Of a stretch of 64,000 nt of DNA, positions 18,296-26,389 are shown piece after piece. A model generated the notes under the pieces. It worked only from the letters and a program-made list of their open reading frames with translations, did no database searches and was not told the DNA's origin. The number at the start of each line of letters is the position of its first letter. The stretch's first letter is position 1. Source of the stretch: Bradyrhizobium sp. AZCC 1610 (GTDB taxonomy: Bacteria > Pseudomonadota > Alphaproteobacteria > Rhizobiales > Xanthobacteraceae); assembly GCF_036924515.1 (NCBI RefSeq), contig NZ_JAZHRR010000001.1, forward strand, positions 1,335,001 through 1,399,000, in the 5' to 3' direction. Both the position numbers and the translations under genes were made by a program.

Positions 18296-18976
18296 GTGAG
18301 CCGAACGTACGCCATACCCGACCTTCATGGCCGGTTGGACCTGCTGGATCGCGCCATTGACGCGATCGCCCGGCATGCGGAGGGGGTGGCTTCCACGATC
18401 ATAACTCTGGGCGACTACGTCGATCGTGGGCCGCAGAGCAGACAGGTCATCGAGCGTCTCATGAGCTGGCGACCGGATGAATCGAAGGTCGTCAATCTGA
18501 AGGGCAACCACGAAGCCATGATGTGTGCGGTCTGTGAGAATAGGGCCGAACTCGACTGGTGGATCAAGAATGGGGGAGGCGAGACGCTGGCATCGTATGA
18601 CCAAAGCCCGGCGCTTCCCGATTTGCGAGCGATCCCGGCCGACCATCTGGACTGGATCGTCAATCTTCCGCTGGTGCATGTCGATCGGCACAGAATATTC
18701 GTCCATGCGGCGGTCGATCCGAAAATTCCGCTTGAGCAGCAGAACGAGGAAACGTTGCTTTGGAAGCGTTATCCGAGCGGTGTCGATGTCGGCCATGGGC
18801 ATCGCTACGTCGTACACGGCCACCATGCTGATACGCGCGCGCCCATTGCGGGCAAGCACAAGACCAATCTGGATGGGCTGGCCTGGAAAACGGGACGGTT
18901 GGTCATCGGGGTATTTGAAGACGGCCGGCCCGGTGGTGCCTCCGAGTACCTGGAAGTCTTCGGCCGTGAAATGTGA
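18296..18976 (+). CDS. Metallophosphoesterase, PP1-like serine/threonine phosphatase family
   Basis: A 226-aa calcineurin-like phosphoesterase. The metal-binding motifs appear in order: IPDLHGR (GDxHG variant) near residue 8, LGDYVDRGPQSRQ near 40, LKGNHEAMM near 70, then FVHAAVDP and VVHGHHADTRAP. This set is characteristic of bacterial PPP-family phosphatases (ApaH/PrpA-like). The substrate may be a phosphoprotein or a dinucleotide. Next to an exosortase and within reach of a tyrosine autokinase, a regulatory role is possible but unproven. The GTG at 18296 is chosen because GAAGG lies six bases upstream and VSRTYAIPDLHGR matches family N-termini; upstream TTG codons at 18203 and 18284 remain open. 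Confidence 0.85.
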   Translation: MSRTYAIPDLHGRLDLLDRAIDAIARHAEGVASTIITLGDYVDRGPQSRQVIERLMSWRPDESKVVNLKGNHEAMMCAVCENRAELDWWIKNGGGETLASYDQSPALPDLRAIPADHLDWIVNLPLVHVDRHRIFVHAAVDPKIPLEQQNEETLLWKRYPSGVDVGHGHRYVVHGHHADTRAPIAGKHKTNLDGLAWKTGRLVIGVFEDGRPGGASEYLEVFGREM

Positions 18977-19163
18977 AGTCTAGCGCCTCGGCGGTGCGGC
19001 AACGGCTCCATTCTCCGAGGCCAAAGTTCCTTTTTAGGCAATCACCTGTCGCCCGTAGAGTTGACGGCGAATTGGTGCCGCGTCGTTTCACTCAAAAGCT
19101 TTGCCAGCATTGAAGTTCACGAAGAGGGCCCGGCTGCCTACGGAGAAGGCGCAGCACACCGCT

Positions 19164-19484
19164 CTAAAAGCAGCGGCGTCCCTGGCGGTCATGGAGCACA
19201 TAATCCGTTCCGGGCGAGGGATAGTAAAGTTGCCCACACGAGCCGGAATTGACCGGATAGCCCAAAATGTCGAGCTTTCTGTCCAGTGCGTTTGGCGAGG
19301 CGGTCTGGTCGCTGCTTCCGCGCCCATAATACTGTCCGCTGTATTGTCCGCTAAATTGCCCGCCATACTGGCCGCCGTACTGTCCGCCATATCGGCCGCT
19401 ATACTGCATGTTGACCTGACTGACGGCCGGCTGCATCGAGCCGATCACTGTCACAGCCGCCAGCAGGGAAAGCAGTATCCTCAT
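19164..19484 (-). CDS. Small secreted protein with GQYGG/SGQY repeats
   Basis: A 106-aa predicted secreted protein. A signal peptide (MRILLSLLAAVTVIGSMQPAVS) is followed by a low-complexity block of Gly-Gln-Tyr units (RYGGQYGGQYGGQFSGQY) at about residues 30-55. A conserved-looking C-terminal part with two cysteines follows (SGSCGQLYYP and RRCF). I do not recognise a family. Tyr/Gly/Gln repeats resemble those of surface or matrix proteins, so an extracellular matrix role is plausible but unproven. The start at 19484 is supported by AGGAAGTGAG directly before ATG. It lies downstream of nothing on its strand within 70 bases except the GT4 gene, with which it may be cotranscribed. Confidence 0.65.
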   Translation of the reverse strand: MRILLSLLAAVTVIGSMQPAVSQVNMQYSGRYGGQYGGQYGGQFSGQYSGQYYGRGSSDQTASPNALDRKLDILGYPVNSGSCGQLYYPSPGTDYVLHDRQGRRCF

Positions 19485-19553
19485 CTCACTTCCTGGAAGC
19501 ATGAGGCATGGCGCGACCGGGGTCGCCGACAATTATCGGCCCAACTGCCCGGA

Positions 19554-20753
19554 CTAGGCTTCGATCAGTTCGGCCAGCTTAGCCGCTTCCTTGTCCACAT
19601 CATGGCGTTGCAGGACCCGCTGACGGGCACTTTCTCCCATTCGCGTGATCGCTTCCGGCGCCGTGCCGAGACATTGCTCCATTGCCGCGGCCAAACTCTC
19701 GAGATCGCCGGCAGGAATCAGCCAGCCGTGCTCGCCATGCTGAATCAGTTCGGGGATGCCGGCGACGAACGTTGTGATGACCGGTCTGCGCAACGCCATG
19801 GCTTCCATGATGACGACCGGCAGGCCTTCGGCGAAGCTCGGCAACACCAGCGCCCGGGCTGCGAGAATTTCGGAACGAACCTCGTCGCTACTGATCCAGC
19901 CTGTTATCCGCACGATACCCGTCAGCCTGTACTTTGCGACGAGCGCCTCGATCTCGCCGCGCATTTCACCATCGCCGGCAAGCACCAATTCGAACTTTGC
20001 CCCGCGCTCCGCCAGCAGCCGCGCCGCCTCGATCAGAAGCAACTGCCCCTTCTGTTCACACAGGCGGCCCACGCAAACCAATCGCCGTTCGCCGCCCGCC
20101 GCCGTGGTGGCATTGGTTTGATAGAAGGCTGGTTCAAGCCCGCAATGCACCACCTTTATCTTGGGCCAATAGGAGTGGGGGACATTGCGAAAGAGCTGGC
20201 TCCGTCCGAATGAACTGACCGCGACGACAAAACGAGCCCGCCGGATTTTCTCAGGCAACGCGATGAACTTCGGCTTGTCGAATTCTTCGGGGCCGTGGGC
20301 GGTAAAGCTCCACGGTGGCCCTCCCAGTTCGTGGACCAGCATCGCGACTTCGGCGGAATTGGTTCCGAAATGAACGTGCAGGTGCTGCGCCTTGTCGCTG
20401 CGCAGCCACAGCGCCACCTGGCACGCCTCGAACAGATAAATCAGATGAACGGGGAGGGGGCGCTCCGCCCGCAGACCGACCTTGAACGTTAGGACGATCG
20501 CGCGAAACAGGCCGGCGGGGTTGGTTGCCACAATGCGCAGGAATGAAACCAGTAGCGGCACCGCGCCGCCGCGCAGGACGTAACGTGTGCGGGCCTGCTC
20601 CAACTGATCTTCGGCGCCGCGCTGCGCATCGGCCCAGCCCCGGACCGAAATTCGCAGGATCTCGTGGCCCAGGCGTTCGAGCGCCAGGATTTCGCGCCGA
20701 ATGAAACTGTGGCTGATCGCCGGATAATGGTTAACCAGATAGGCGATCTTCAT
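19554..20753 (-). CDS. Glycosyltransferase family 4
   Basis: A 399-aa GT-B enzyme. The N-terminal acceptor domain (MKIAYLVNHYPAISHSFIRRE) resembles colanic-acid-type glycosyltransferases. The C-terminal donor domain shows RRLVCVGRLCEQKGQLLLIEAARLL near residue 222, FELVLAGDGEMRGEIEALV, and the EX7E motif within VLPSFAEGLPVVIMEAMALRRPVI near 320. These are classical retaining GT4 features. It transfers a sugar from a nucleotide donor in exopolysaccharide repeat assembly; the sugar is unknown. It runs leftward and divergent from the GT2 gene at 20936, with about 180 bases of AT-rich sequence between them that must hold both promoters. Confidence 0.92.
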   Translation of the reverse strand: MKIAYLVNHYPAISHSFIRREILALERLGHEILRISVRGWADAQRGAEDQLEQARTRYVLRGGAVPLLVSFLRIVATNPAGLFRAIVLTFKVGLRAERPLPVHLIYLFEACQVALWLRSDKAQHLHVHFGTNSAEVAMLVHELGGPPWSFTAHGPEEFDKPKFIALPEKIRRARFVVAVSSFGRSQLFRNVPHSYWPKIKVVHCGLEPAFYQTNATTAAGGERRLVCVGRLCEQKGQLLLIEAARLLAERGAKFELVLAGDGEMRGEIEALVAKYRLTGIVRITGWISSDEVRSEILAARALVLPSFAEGLPVVIMEAMALRRPVITTFVAGIPELIQHGEHGWLIPAGDLESLAAAMEQCLGTAPEAITRMGESARQRVLQRHDVDKEAAKLAELIEA

Positions 20754-20935
20754 AAAGGGTGCTCTGCCTGACTTATCCGAAAGTAGGCCCGATAAAATAC
20801 GGGCCCGCGTCCTATTTATCTATTTGGGAAATATAGTAGTAATCGAGAGGGAAACAGGATATTTATACCTGACTTCCATACTCACTTTTTTTGCAAAAGC
20901 GTTAAGTCAAACGTTTCGAGATCGGTATTTATGAA

Positions 20936-22123
20936 ATGTTGATCTTGGCCGCACTGGCTGGGTTGCTCAGCGTTCCCGTCGCTGTCCTGCTGGTCGAAGT
21001 CCTTGCAGCTCTCAAGGCGCCAAAGCTGGAGCCTTTCGAGGCCAAAGAATTAAATATCGAGAAGCGTGTTGCAGTAATTGTCCCTGCGCACAATGAAAGC
21101 TTGGGACTTACTCCAACGCTGCAAGATATCAAGGCGCAGCTTGGCGCTGGAGACCGCCTTATCGTCATTGCCGATAACTGCACCGACGACACCGCGGCGG
21201 TTGCGGCCGCATCGGGTGCCGAGGTCATTGTCCGCAACGACCCCGACAGAATTGGCAAGGGATTCGCGATGGGGTGGGGCATAACCCATCTTAGCCAGGA
21301 CCCGCCCGATTTTGTTCTCTTTGTCGATGCCGATTGCCGGCTCCAGGCCGACTTGATCGAAGGGCTCAAGCGAACCTGTCAGCAGGTTCAGCGGCCGGTA
21401 CAAGCGCTGTTCATGATGCGAAGCGCTGAAAATTCGCCCATTAATCACAGCTTCGCGGAGTTCGCCTGGATTCTCAGGAACTGGATTCGTCCTCTTGGAC
21501 TAAGAAACCTTCATGGCCCCGTTCAACTGATGGGGACAGGAATGATGTTTCCGTGGAATGCGATCAGCTCCGTCCCACTGGCTAGCGGGCACCTCGTGGA
21601 GGATTTGAAGCTGGGGCTCGATCTGGCGGAAATAGGCAAAGCTCCGTACTTCTTTCCGTTCGTGAGCGTTACCAGCACGTTCCCCACAAGCGCCAAGGGG
21701 ACCGAGAGTCAGCGTCAGCGCTGGGTACAGGGTCATCTCGCCACAATCGGGAAATTCGTCCCGCGACTTCTCGCTGTCGGGTTAATGCGCGGCGACATAA
21801 AGGTCCTTGCGCTGGCGCTCGATCTTCTGGTGCCGCCGCTCTCTCTCCTGGCGCTATTAATCGTCGGGACGATGGTCCTGACTTCGTCCGTTGCACTGCT
21901 TGGAGGGCCGTGGCTGCCCACCTTGATCGCAGGCGGCAATCTCGTTGGATTTTTCCTATGTGTTGCTCTGGCTTGGTTTAAATTTGGACGTCAGGTTTTT
22001 CCTGCGCATGAGGCATTATCGTTTGGCACTTTTGCATTGAAAAAAATTCAGTTCTACGGCCGGATGTTGATAGGCGGCACCGCGTCCCAATGGATACGGA
22101 CCGACCGATCAACCCCAAATTAA
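20936..22123 (+). CDS. Membrane glycosyltransferase family 2
   Basis: A 395-aa processive-type GT2. An N-terminal membrane segment (about residues 2-24) precedes the GT-A domain: VAVIVPAHNES near 46, VIADNCTDDTAA near 77, the DxD in FVDADCRLQAD near 128 and the QRQRWVQG motif near 260. Two further C-terminal membrane segments lie around 285-345. The QxxRW motif is a hallmark of processive beta-glycosyltransferases such as cellulose or hyaluronan synthases. At this length, however, it may add single sugars. It lies divergent to the GT4 gene, and an inverted repeat follows its stop. Confidence 0.9.
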   Translation: MLILAALAGLLSVPVAVLLVEVLAALKAPKLEPFEAKELNIEKRVAVIVPAHNESLGLTPTLQDIKAQLGAGDRLIVIADNCTDDTAAVAAASGAEVIVRNDPDRIGKGFAMGWGITHLSQDPPDFVLFVDADCRLQADLIEGLKRTCQQVQRPVQALFMMRSAENSPINHSFAEFAWILRNWIRPLGLRNLHGPVQLMGTGMMFPWNAISSVPLASGHLVEDLKLGLDLAEIGKAPYFFPFVSVTSTFPTSAKGTESQRQRWVQGHLATIGKFVPRLLAVGLMRGDIKVLALALDLLVPPLSLLALLIVGTMVLTSSVALLGGPWLPTLIAGGNLVGFFLCVALAWFKFGRQVFPAHEALSFGTFALKKIQFYGRMLIGGTASQWIRTDRSTPN

Positions 22124-22131
22124 CAACAGGC

Positions 22132-22150
22132 TCGCGGATTTTTTCCGCGA
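22132..22150 (+). terminator. Hairpin after the GT2 gene, possible terminator
   Basis: Nine bases after the stop codon is a perfect 7-bp inverted repeat, TCGCGGA and TCCGCGA, with a five-T loop. No T-run follows it, so a factor-independent terminator is uncertain. Confidence 0.35.
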
Positions 22151-22247
22151 CTTCCCCCAAACGGGTCACGCAAGCGTTATCGAACTCCAATAAAAACGCG
22201 CCGACAAAGATTAGTCTGATGTTCTGGTCGCATCACCCGAGTTTGAC

Positions 22248-22263
22248 TGGCACATCGTTTGCT
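22248..22263 (+). promoter_or_regulatory. Probable sigma-54 (RpoN) promoter
   Basis: The sequence TGGCACATCGTTTGCT matches the sigma-54 consensus TGGCACGNNNNTTGCW at all fixed positions except the seventh. The GG and GC dinucleotides have the required 12-base offset. It lies 32 bases before the ATG of the small gene at 22295, leaving a short leader. RpoN control is known in other PEP-CTERM systems through the PrsK/PrsR two-component pair, which is not encoded in this window. Confidence 0.7.
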
Positions 22264-22294
22264 TGAGTTTCTCAGGCAGGAGCAGGGGGTACCC

Positions 22295-22459
22295 ATGAAT
22301 GCGCGCAACCGCACGACCGTGGATGTTCTGCCGAAATCAAAGAAGCCGAAGAAGGCGTTGAAAAAGCCCACGGCTGTCAGCATTACGGAGCGGTACCTGG
22401 AATTACGACGCCTTCGCGAGCGCTTGTCCGAGGCGGAAGCTTTGCAAAGTTCACAATGA
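22295..22459 (+). CDS. Small basic protein of unknown function
   Basis: A 54-aa lysine/arginine-rich protein (N-terminal KSKKPKKALKKP block, then an acidic-basic helix ITERYLELRRLRERLSEAEAL). The second half is predicted to be a single amphipathic helix. I do not recognise a family. It is preceded at an appropriate distance by a near-perfect sigma-54 promoter, and its stop overlaps the start of the next small gene by the ATGA arrangement, both of which argue that it is real. The start at 22295 has a G-rich region (AGCAGGGGGT) upstream. A role in regulation or nucleic-acid binding would be a guess. Confidence 0.6.
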   Translation: MNARNRTTVDVLPKSKKPKKALKKPTAVSITERYLELRRLRERLSEAEALQSSQ

Positions 22460-22572
22460 AAAAGTTCGGTCAGGGGTTGGCTCCGCCGCTTTATCTGGCG
22501 GCGATCGGGATCGCCATGGTCGGCTGGCTGTGGGCGATATTTGCCGGCGTGGGATGGCTTTTGGGGGCTTAG
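22456..22572 (+). CDS. Tiny single-span membrane protein, translationally coupled
   Basis: A 38-aa protein (MKKFGQGLAPPLYLAAIGI at the N-terminus) with one hydrophobic segment from about residue 12 to 36 rich in Ala, Gly and Trp. Its ATG overlaps the TGA of the preceding small gene (ATGA), so translation is likely coupled. It is too short for usual gene finders. I know no function; by context it belongs to the sigma-54-driven small operon next to the exosortase substrates. Confidence 0.5.
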   Translation: MKKFGQGLAPPLYLAAIGIAMVGWLWAIFAGVGWLLGA

Positions 22573-22880
22573 CTGGCGCGCCCGGATGTCCGCCATCGGC
22601 GTGGGTGCACCGTCCAGCCTGACCATATTCAGTCCCTTGCACGGTGGTCCCGCGCAAGGCGGGTTCCAAGGCCGCTTCCCCGGCTACGGGCGCTATTTGT
22701 CACCCAGTTGGAAAAAGGTATGGCCAAGCGGGGTAGCCGGCTTGCGAATCGCTGCGCGGTCGGGTTCCCATCCAGATAGTGTCGGAGCGACGAGCGTCCT
22801 GGGGTAGGTTGCGTCGCCGTTTTTCTTCGGGCTTGTGACCGCCGGGATGGGCTGCCGGGTGGCATGAGAGGATGGGACCT
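22573..22880. other. Intergenic stretch without recognised gene
   Basis: The gap between the tiny membrane gene and the 69-aa gene holds several overlapping open frames on both strands. None has a convincing start, a signal peptide or a recognisable motif. Nothing else was identified. Confidence 0.4.
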
Positions 22881-23090
22881 ATGCCGGATAGGCTGACGAG
22901 CGCGCTGCTTGCGGCGCTGAATGAATCGACCGAGATCAAGGAGAGCGATTGGCTTCAGCTCGAAAGAGCACTGCGCGGCCAATCGGACGGGGTTGATAGC
23001 GGGCCCGACGCCGACCCGGAAACAGGCCCGGAAAACAGGTTCGCCGCCACGGTATGCTCGGGGATGGCCAAGGTCCGAGCAAATTTCTGA
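22881..23090 (+). CDS. Hypothetical 69-aa protein
   Basis: A 69-aa, acidic, soluble protein (MPDRLTSALLAALNESTEI, then ESDWLQLERALRGQ) without recognisable domain. The N-terminal half looks helical; the C-terminal half is Asp/Pro/Gly-rich. The start at 22881 has GAGAGG nine bases upstream; an ATG three codons earlier is too close to that site. A good stem-loop terminator follows 20 bases after the stop, which supports a real transcription unit. Function unknown. Confidence 0.45.
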   Translation: MPDRLTSALLAALNESTEIKESDWLQLERALRGQSDGVDSGPDADPETGPENRFAATVCSGMAKVRANF

Positions 23091-23110
23091 GCGTTCGGCC
23101 ACGATTTGGA

Positions 23111-23136
23111 AAAGCCGCCGAGACGGCTTTTTGTTG
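23111..23136 (+). terminator. Factor-independent terminator
   Basis: Stem AAAGCCG / CGGCTTT with a six-base loop, followed by TTGTTG. It ends the transcription unit of the 69-aa gene and lies just before the first MWKAF gene. The same terminator design recurs at 24225, 27681 and 29333. Confidence 0.75.
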
Positions 23137-23170
23137 TACAGATAACCGTCGGCTTCTGGTGTAGAGAGCC

Positions 23171-23431
23171 ATGTGGAAAGCGTTCGTCGTCTCGGCCGCC
23201 TTGATGTTGAGTTCGGCGGCGTATGCAGAGAGCGGTCGCATTAGGCGGCCGCCGCCATCTGCCGCTGAGGCCGAGCGGATTGCCTCGGAAATGGCCATGA
23301 ACGACAGCCTGCTTCAGAAGGGGGACATTGTCGTCACCGACCGGGGCTTTTTCGTTTTTCGCGGGCCGGCACCCGACGGCGTGACCAACGAGTTCACAAG
23401 GGTGCCCAATCCCGGCAAACTAGGCCGGTAA
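23171..23431 (+). CDS. Small secreted protein, MWKAF family copy 1
   Basis: An 86-aa protein with a signal peptide (MWKAFVVSAALMLSSAAYA). A short mature part follows: GRIRRPPPSAAEAERIASEMAM style start, then SLLQKGDIVVTDRGFFVFRG and a C-terminal NEFTRVPNPGK. It has a close paralogue at 27744. Mature length is about 66 residues with no cysteine. I do not recognise a named family. The KGDIVVTDRGFFVFRG core looks like a compact beta domain. Both copies follow a terminator and lie among PEP-CTERM genes, so they may be accessory secreted proteins of the sorting or matrix system; that is inference. Confidence 0.7.
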   Translation: MWKAFVVSAALMLSSAAYAESGRIRRPPPSAAEAERIASEMAMNDSLLQKGDIVVTDRGFFVFRGPAPDGVTNEFTRVPNPGKLGR

Positions 23432-23563
23432 TCTCCGCCCAGGCACCGCCCGACGTTCAGCGGCAACCTATTTGGCGGCGGCACCTTTGACACGCTATTA
23501 AAAGTAGTTTAATTTCAGTTAAGTTAAAGGAAAGTAGTTTTAATTATTGCGAGGGAGGGCATT

Positions 23564-24199
23564 ATGAACTCGAAATTCGTGCTCGCGGCAACGGTTCTTT
23601 TGATGGCGGCGGCAGCACCGCAGAGCGGTTACGCAGCCGTCGTACTCCAAGACAATTTCAACTCGTCCGGCCCGGGTGATACTCTCAACTGGGCGGGGGA
23701 CGCGGTCTTCAAACCAACATCGCCCCCCGGCTCGGTCGATCTCATCGGCGTCGGCGGTTCGTATGATTTTTTCCCAGGTCACGGAAGTTATCTTGATCTC
23801 GACGGAACGACAGGCAATGGGAATGACCCTGCTGGTCAGATTACCTCGGTATTGTCCTTTGGGCCTGGTACCTACACCGTCTCGTTTTTGTTGGGCGGAA
23901 ATCACAGAAATGCACCGGCTCAGGAGACAGTGGTAAGTCTTGGAGATTTCTCACAAGCAATTACGCTCACGTCGGGTGATCCGCTCACGCCTTATTCCTT
24001 TACGTTCACAACCGCTATTGGTGGAGCGTTGCAGTTTACGGAAACCGGGCCTTCGAATCAGCAGGGCAATATTTTGGACGATGTCGTTTTGACGGCCGTT
24101 CCGGAGCCGTCCACGTGGGCCATGATGATTCTCGGTTTCCTGGGCGTGGGATTCGTCGCTTATCGACGGAAATCAGCGGCAGCATTACGTCTCGCCTGA
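23564..24199 (+). CDS. PEP-CTERM protein 1 (exosortase substrate)
   Basis: A 211-aa secreted protein: signal peptide at residues 1-24 (cleavage after GYA), a beta-rich central domain rich in Gly, Ser and Thr, and a C-terminal sorting signal. The signal is [19 protein letters not shown] followed by the basic tail YRRKSAAALRLA. The tripartite Pro-Glu-Pro, hydrophobic helix and Arg/Lys tail is the exosortase recognition signal. The central part (DNFNSSGPGDTLNWAGDAVF, YLDLDGTTGNG, TYTVSFLLGGNHR) resembles DUF642/carbohydrate-binding-type PEP-CTERM proteins and the protein at 26997. The start follows a GAGGGAGG ribosome site. A strong terminator follows 25 bases after the stop. Confidence 0.92.
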   Translation: MNSKFVLAATVLLMAAAAPQSGYAAVVLQDNFNSSGPGDTLNWAGDAVFKPTSPPGSVDLIGVGGSYDFFPGHGSYLDLDGTTGNGNDPAGQITSVLSFGPGTYTVSFLLGGNHRNAPAQETVVSLGDFSQAITLTSGDPLTPYSFTFTTAIGGALQFTETGPSNQQGNILDDVVLTAVPEPSTWAMMILGFLGVGFVAYRRKSAAALRLA

Positions 24200-24224
24200 G
24201 CCCATAAATCCCAGCACATAATTG

Positions 24225-24250
24225 AAAGCCGCCGTGAGGCGGCTTTTTCT
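24225..24250 (+). terminator. Factor-independent terminator of PEP-CTERM gene 1
   Basis: Stem AAGCCGCC / GGCGGCTT with a GTGA loop followed by a T-rich tract. It lies 26 bases after the stop codon. Confidence 0.85.
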
Positions 24251-24399
24251 TTGGTGTGCCGAGTACGAGCGACAGCTTGGAGGTGGAAGTCCTCTGTCCA
24301 GCCTGATGACGGCGAAGGACTAGCGAAGCGCAAGGGTGTCACCGCGAGGTGGGGTCTGAAGAAAGCGTGGAGCAAAGCCGCGGCCCGATGGACAAACAC

Positions 24400-24790
24400 C
24401 GGATAACGAGGCCTACCCGGCCGGACGAGCGAGCCAATGAGGTGGCGATCGCAACCGCAAAGGCGGCAAGAGGCCGATGCCGGACAAGGAGCGCCAGCTG
24501 GCCGAGAAGGAGACCAAGGTCTCGCGGACCGATCCAGATGCCGGCTACATGGCGCGCGAGGGCAAGCCGATGGGCTTCTTCTATCTCGATCACCGTACGG
24601 TGAATGGCAGGCTTTGCATCATCACCGATACCTACGCCATTCCCGCCAACTTGCATGACTCGATCGTCTATCTCGGCAGGCTCGACCGCCAACGACAGCG
24701 CTTCGGCTTCGATGTTGGCACAGTCGGGCTGGATGCCAGCTATGCCTGTTTCTGTGTCGCGCGTCCTCCGCCAGCCATAGCCACCCCGGG
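24400..24790 (+). mobile_element. IS1182-like transposase remnant
   Basis: The frame starting near 24477 encodes about 100 residues that match the central part of IS1182-family transposases: VSRTDPDAGYMAREGKPMGF, FYLDHRTVNGR, ITDTYAIPANLHDS and YLGRLDRQRQRFGFDVG. Sequence after VGLDASY becomes unrecognisable, and the upstream part is only faintly transposase-like in shifted frames (ERANEVAIATAKAARG in another frame). Full-length transposases are about 450-500 residues, so both ends are lost. No terminal inverted repeats were identified. It is a scar of an old insertion inside the exosortase locus. Confidence 0.75.
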
Positions 24791-24900
24791 CATCGCGCGG
24801 GGGAAGAGAGATAGAGGATTGACATTGAAAATGGGGTAGACAAGCTCACCATCGCAAAGAGCTATTTCATTCAGTCATTTCTTCAGTTGAGTAGCCTACA

Positions 24901-26338
24901 ATGAAATGCCCAATCATATCGGTGTTGTGGCTGTTTTCCCTGTTGTGCTTTCCGGCATGGGCGCAGCAGCCGGTCCCACCAGGTAGTCGCTGGCTTGATC
25001 ATCTCAATAAGGAGTTGCTCCCGTTCTGGACGAATGAAGCTGCATTCGGGAAAACACCAGGCGCCTTTCCCTCGATAAGATGTGATGATGGGACCCTCTA
25101 CAATGAGCGGAAACCTTGTCCTGAGATCGGGGCTAATAGATCGCCACAAGAACGGTACTTGGTGGCCCTCTCTCGTCAATCTTTTGGCTATGGCGTAGCT
25201 TTTCATCTTACCGGTAATCGCGCGTATCTCGATTCAATGAAGACCGGGATAGATTTTATCCGTCAAAACGCCATGGACCGTACACATGGAGGCATGGCGC
25301 CGACGCAGAATCTTTCCAAAGATACATGGGGACCAGCACCAGGCCTTCGAACACCGCAACAGCTCGCCTATGGCCTCCTCGGGATGTCATTCTATTATTA
25401 CTTGACGCGCGACCCTGACGTGCTTGTCGATATCCTCGCGGTGAAGAATTACATCTTCGAAAAATACTCCGTTCCCTCAGGCGCCCTTCAATGCGCAGCT
25501 GGTCTTTCGAGCGGGGAGTATCCGCGAAGACATGCAATTGGTTGCGCAGCTGGACCAAATGAACACGTACTTGGTCTTGCTTGCTCCAATCCTCCCCGAC
25601 GAGGTTCAGCGCGAGTGGAAAGCAAGCCTAGTCCAGCTTGCAAAAGTCATGATCGATCAGTTCTATTCACCCGGCGAAAAGTTGTTTTTTCGATCGGCCA
25701 ATCGACCGATTGATAAGGATCTAACGACGACGCCTACGGACTTTGGACACAGCGCAAAGGCGCTCTGGATGATCCGATGGACGGGGTTGTTGACGGGGCG
25801 CAAGGATCTGGTGGATTTCGCGCAAGACAATGCCCGATCCTTACTTGCCCGCGCTTATATTGCCGACTGTGGCTGCTGGGCTAACGGAGTGCTGCCGGGA
25901 GGGAATGTCGACATTAGCAAGTCATGGTGGATATACGCCGAACTCAATCAACTGGCGGGGACATTGGCGATAACTGATCCCAACTTTCGGCAATACCTGC
26001 CTAGCGCGTATGAATATTGGTTCAGTCGATTTGTAGATGCCGAGCATGGCGAAGTGTGGAATGGCGTTGACGGCAGGACGCATCTACCGGTGCGAAAGCA
26101 GCCAAAGCAGTGGGAATGGAAAAACGCTTATCATTCGTTCGAGCACGCATTGGTCGGTTATATCGTAGGGCAATCCTTAAACGACAAAGCGGTGACGCTT
26201 TATTACGCCTTTTCAACTGACGCTTCGGCGAAGTCAGCACAACCTTATTACTATTCAGGCAAGCTAACAGGCGTTGAGGCGGAGACGAATAGCCAAGGTC
26301 AACGGACACAAAAAGTGACGTTCGCAAAAATCCGGTAA
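24901..26338 (+). pseudogene. Secreted (alpha/alpha)6-barrel protein, N-acylglucosamine 2-epimerase-like, frameshifted
   Basis: Two overlapping frames together encode one protein of about 478 residues. The first (from 24901) starts with signal peptide MKCPIISVLWLFSLLCFPAWA. It continues through helical-barrel segments (RYLVALSRQSFGYGVAFHLTG, YGLLGMSFYYYLTRDP) to about residue 195. From about 25485 the homologous sequence is in the next frame (APFNAQLVFRAG, then MQLVAQLDQMNTYLVLL, WWIYAELNQLAGTLAITDP, WKNAYHSFEHALVGYIVG) and runs to 26338. The shift lies between 25445 and 25490; one candidate is the A5 run at 25460-25464. The protein resembles AGE-family sugar epimerases/isomerases or related barrel glycosidases; the substrate is unknown. 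It is either a recent pseudogene or a base-call error. Confidence 0.7.
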
Positions 26339-26389
26339 TGAAAACGACAAAGACCGCTTGAAGGCGATTATTCGTGATCCTTGATCTGA

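Noticed and set aside
19300..19420. Short regularly repeated DNA that could suggest a CRISPR or satellite array
   Set aside because: The repeats are codon repeats of the GQYGG protein, in frame, without unique spacers.
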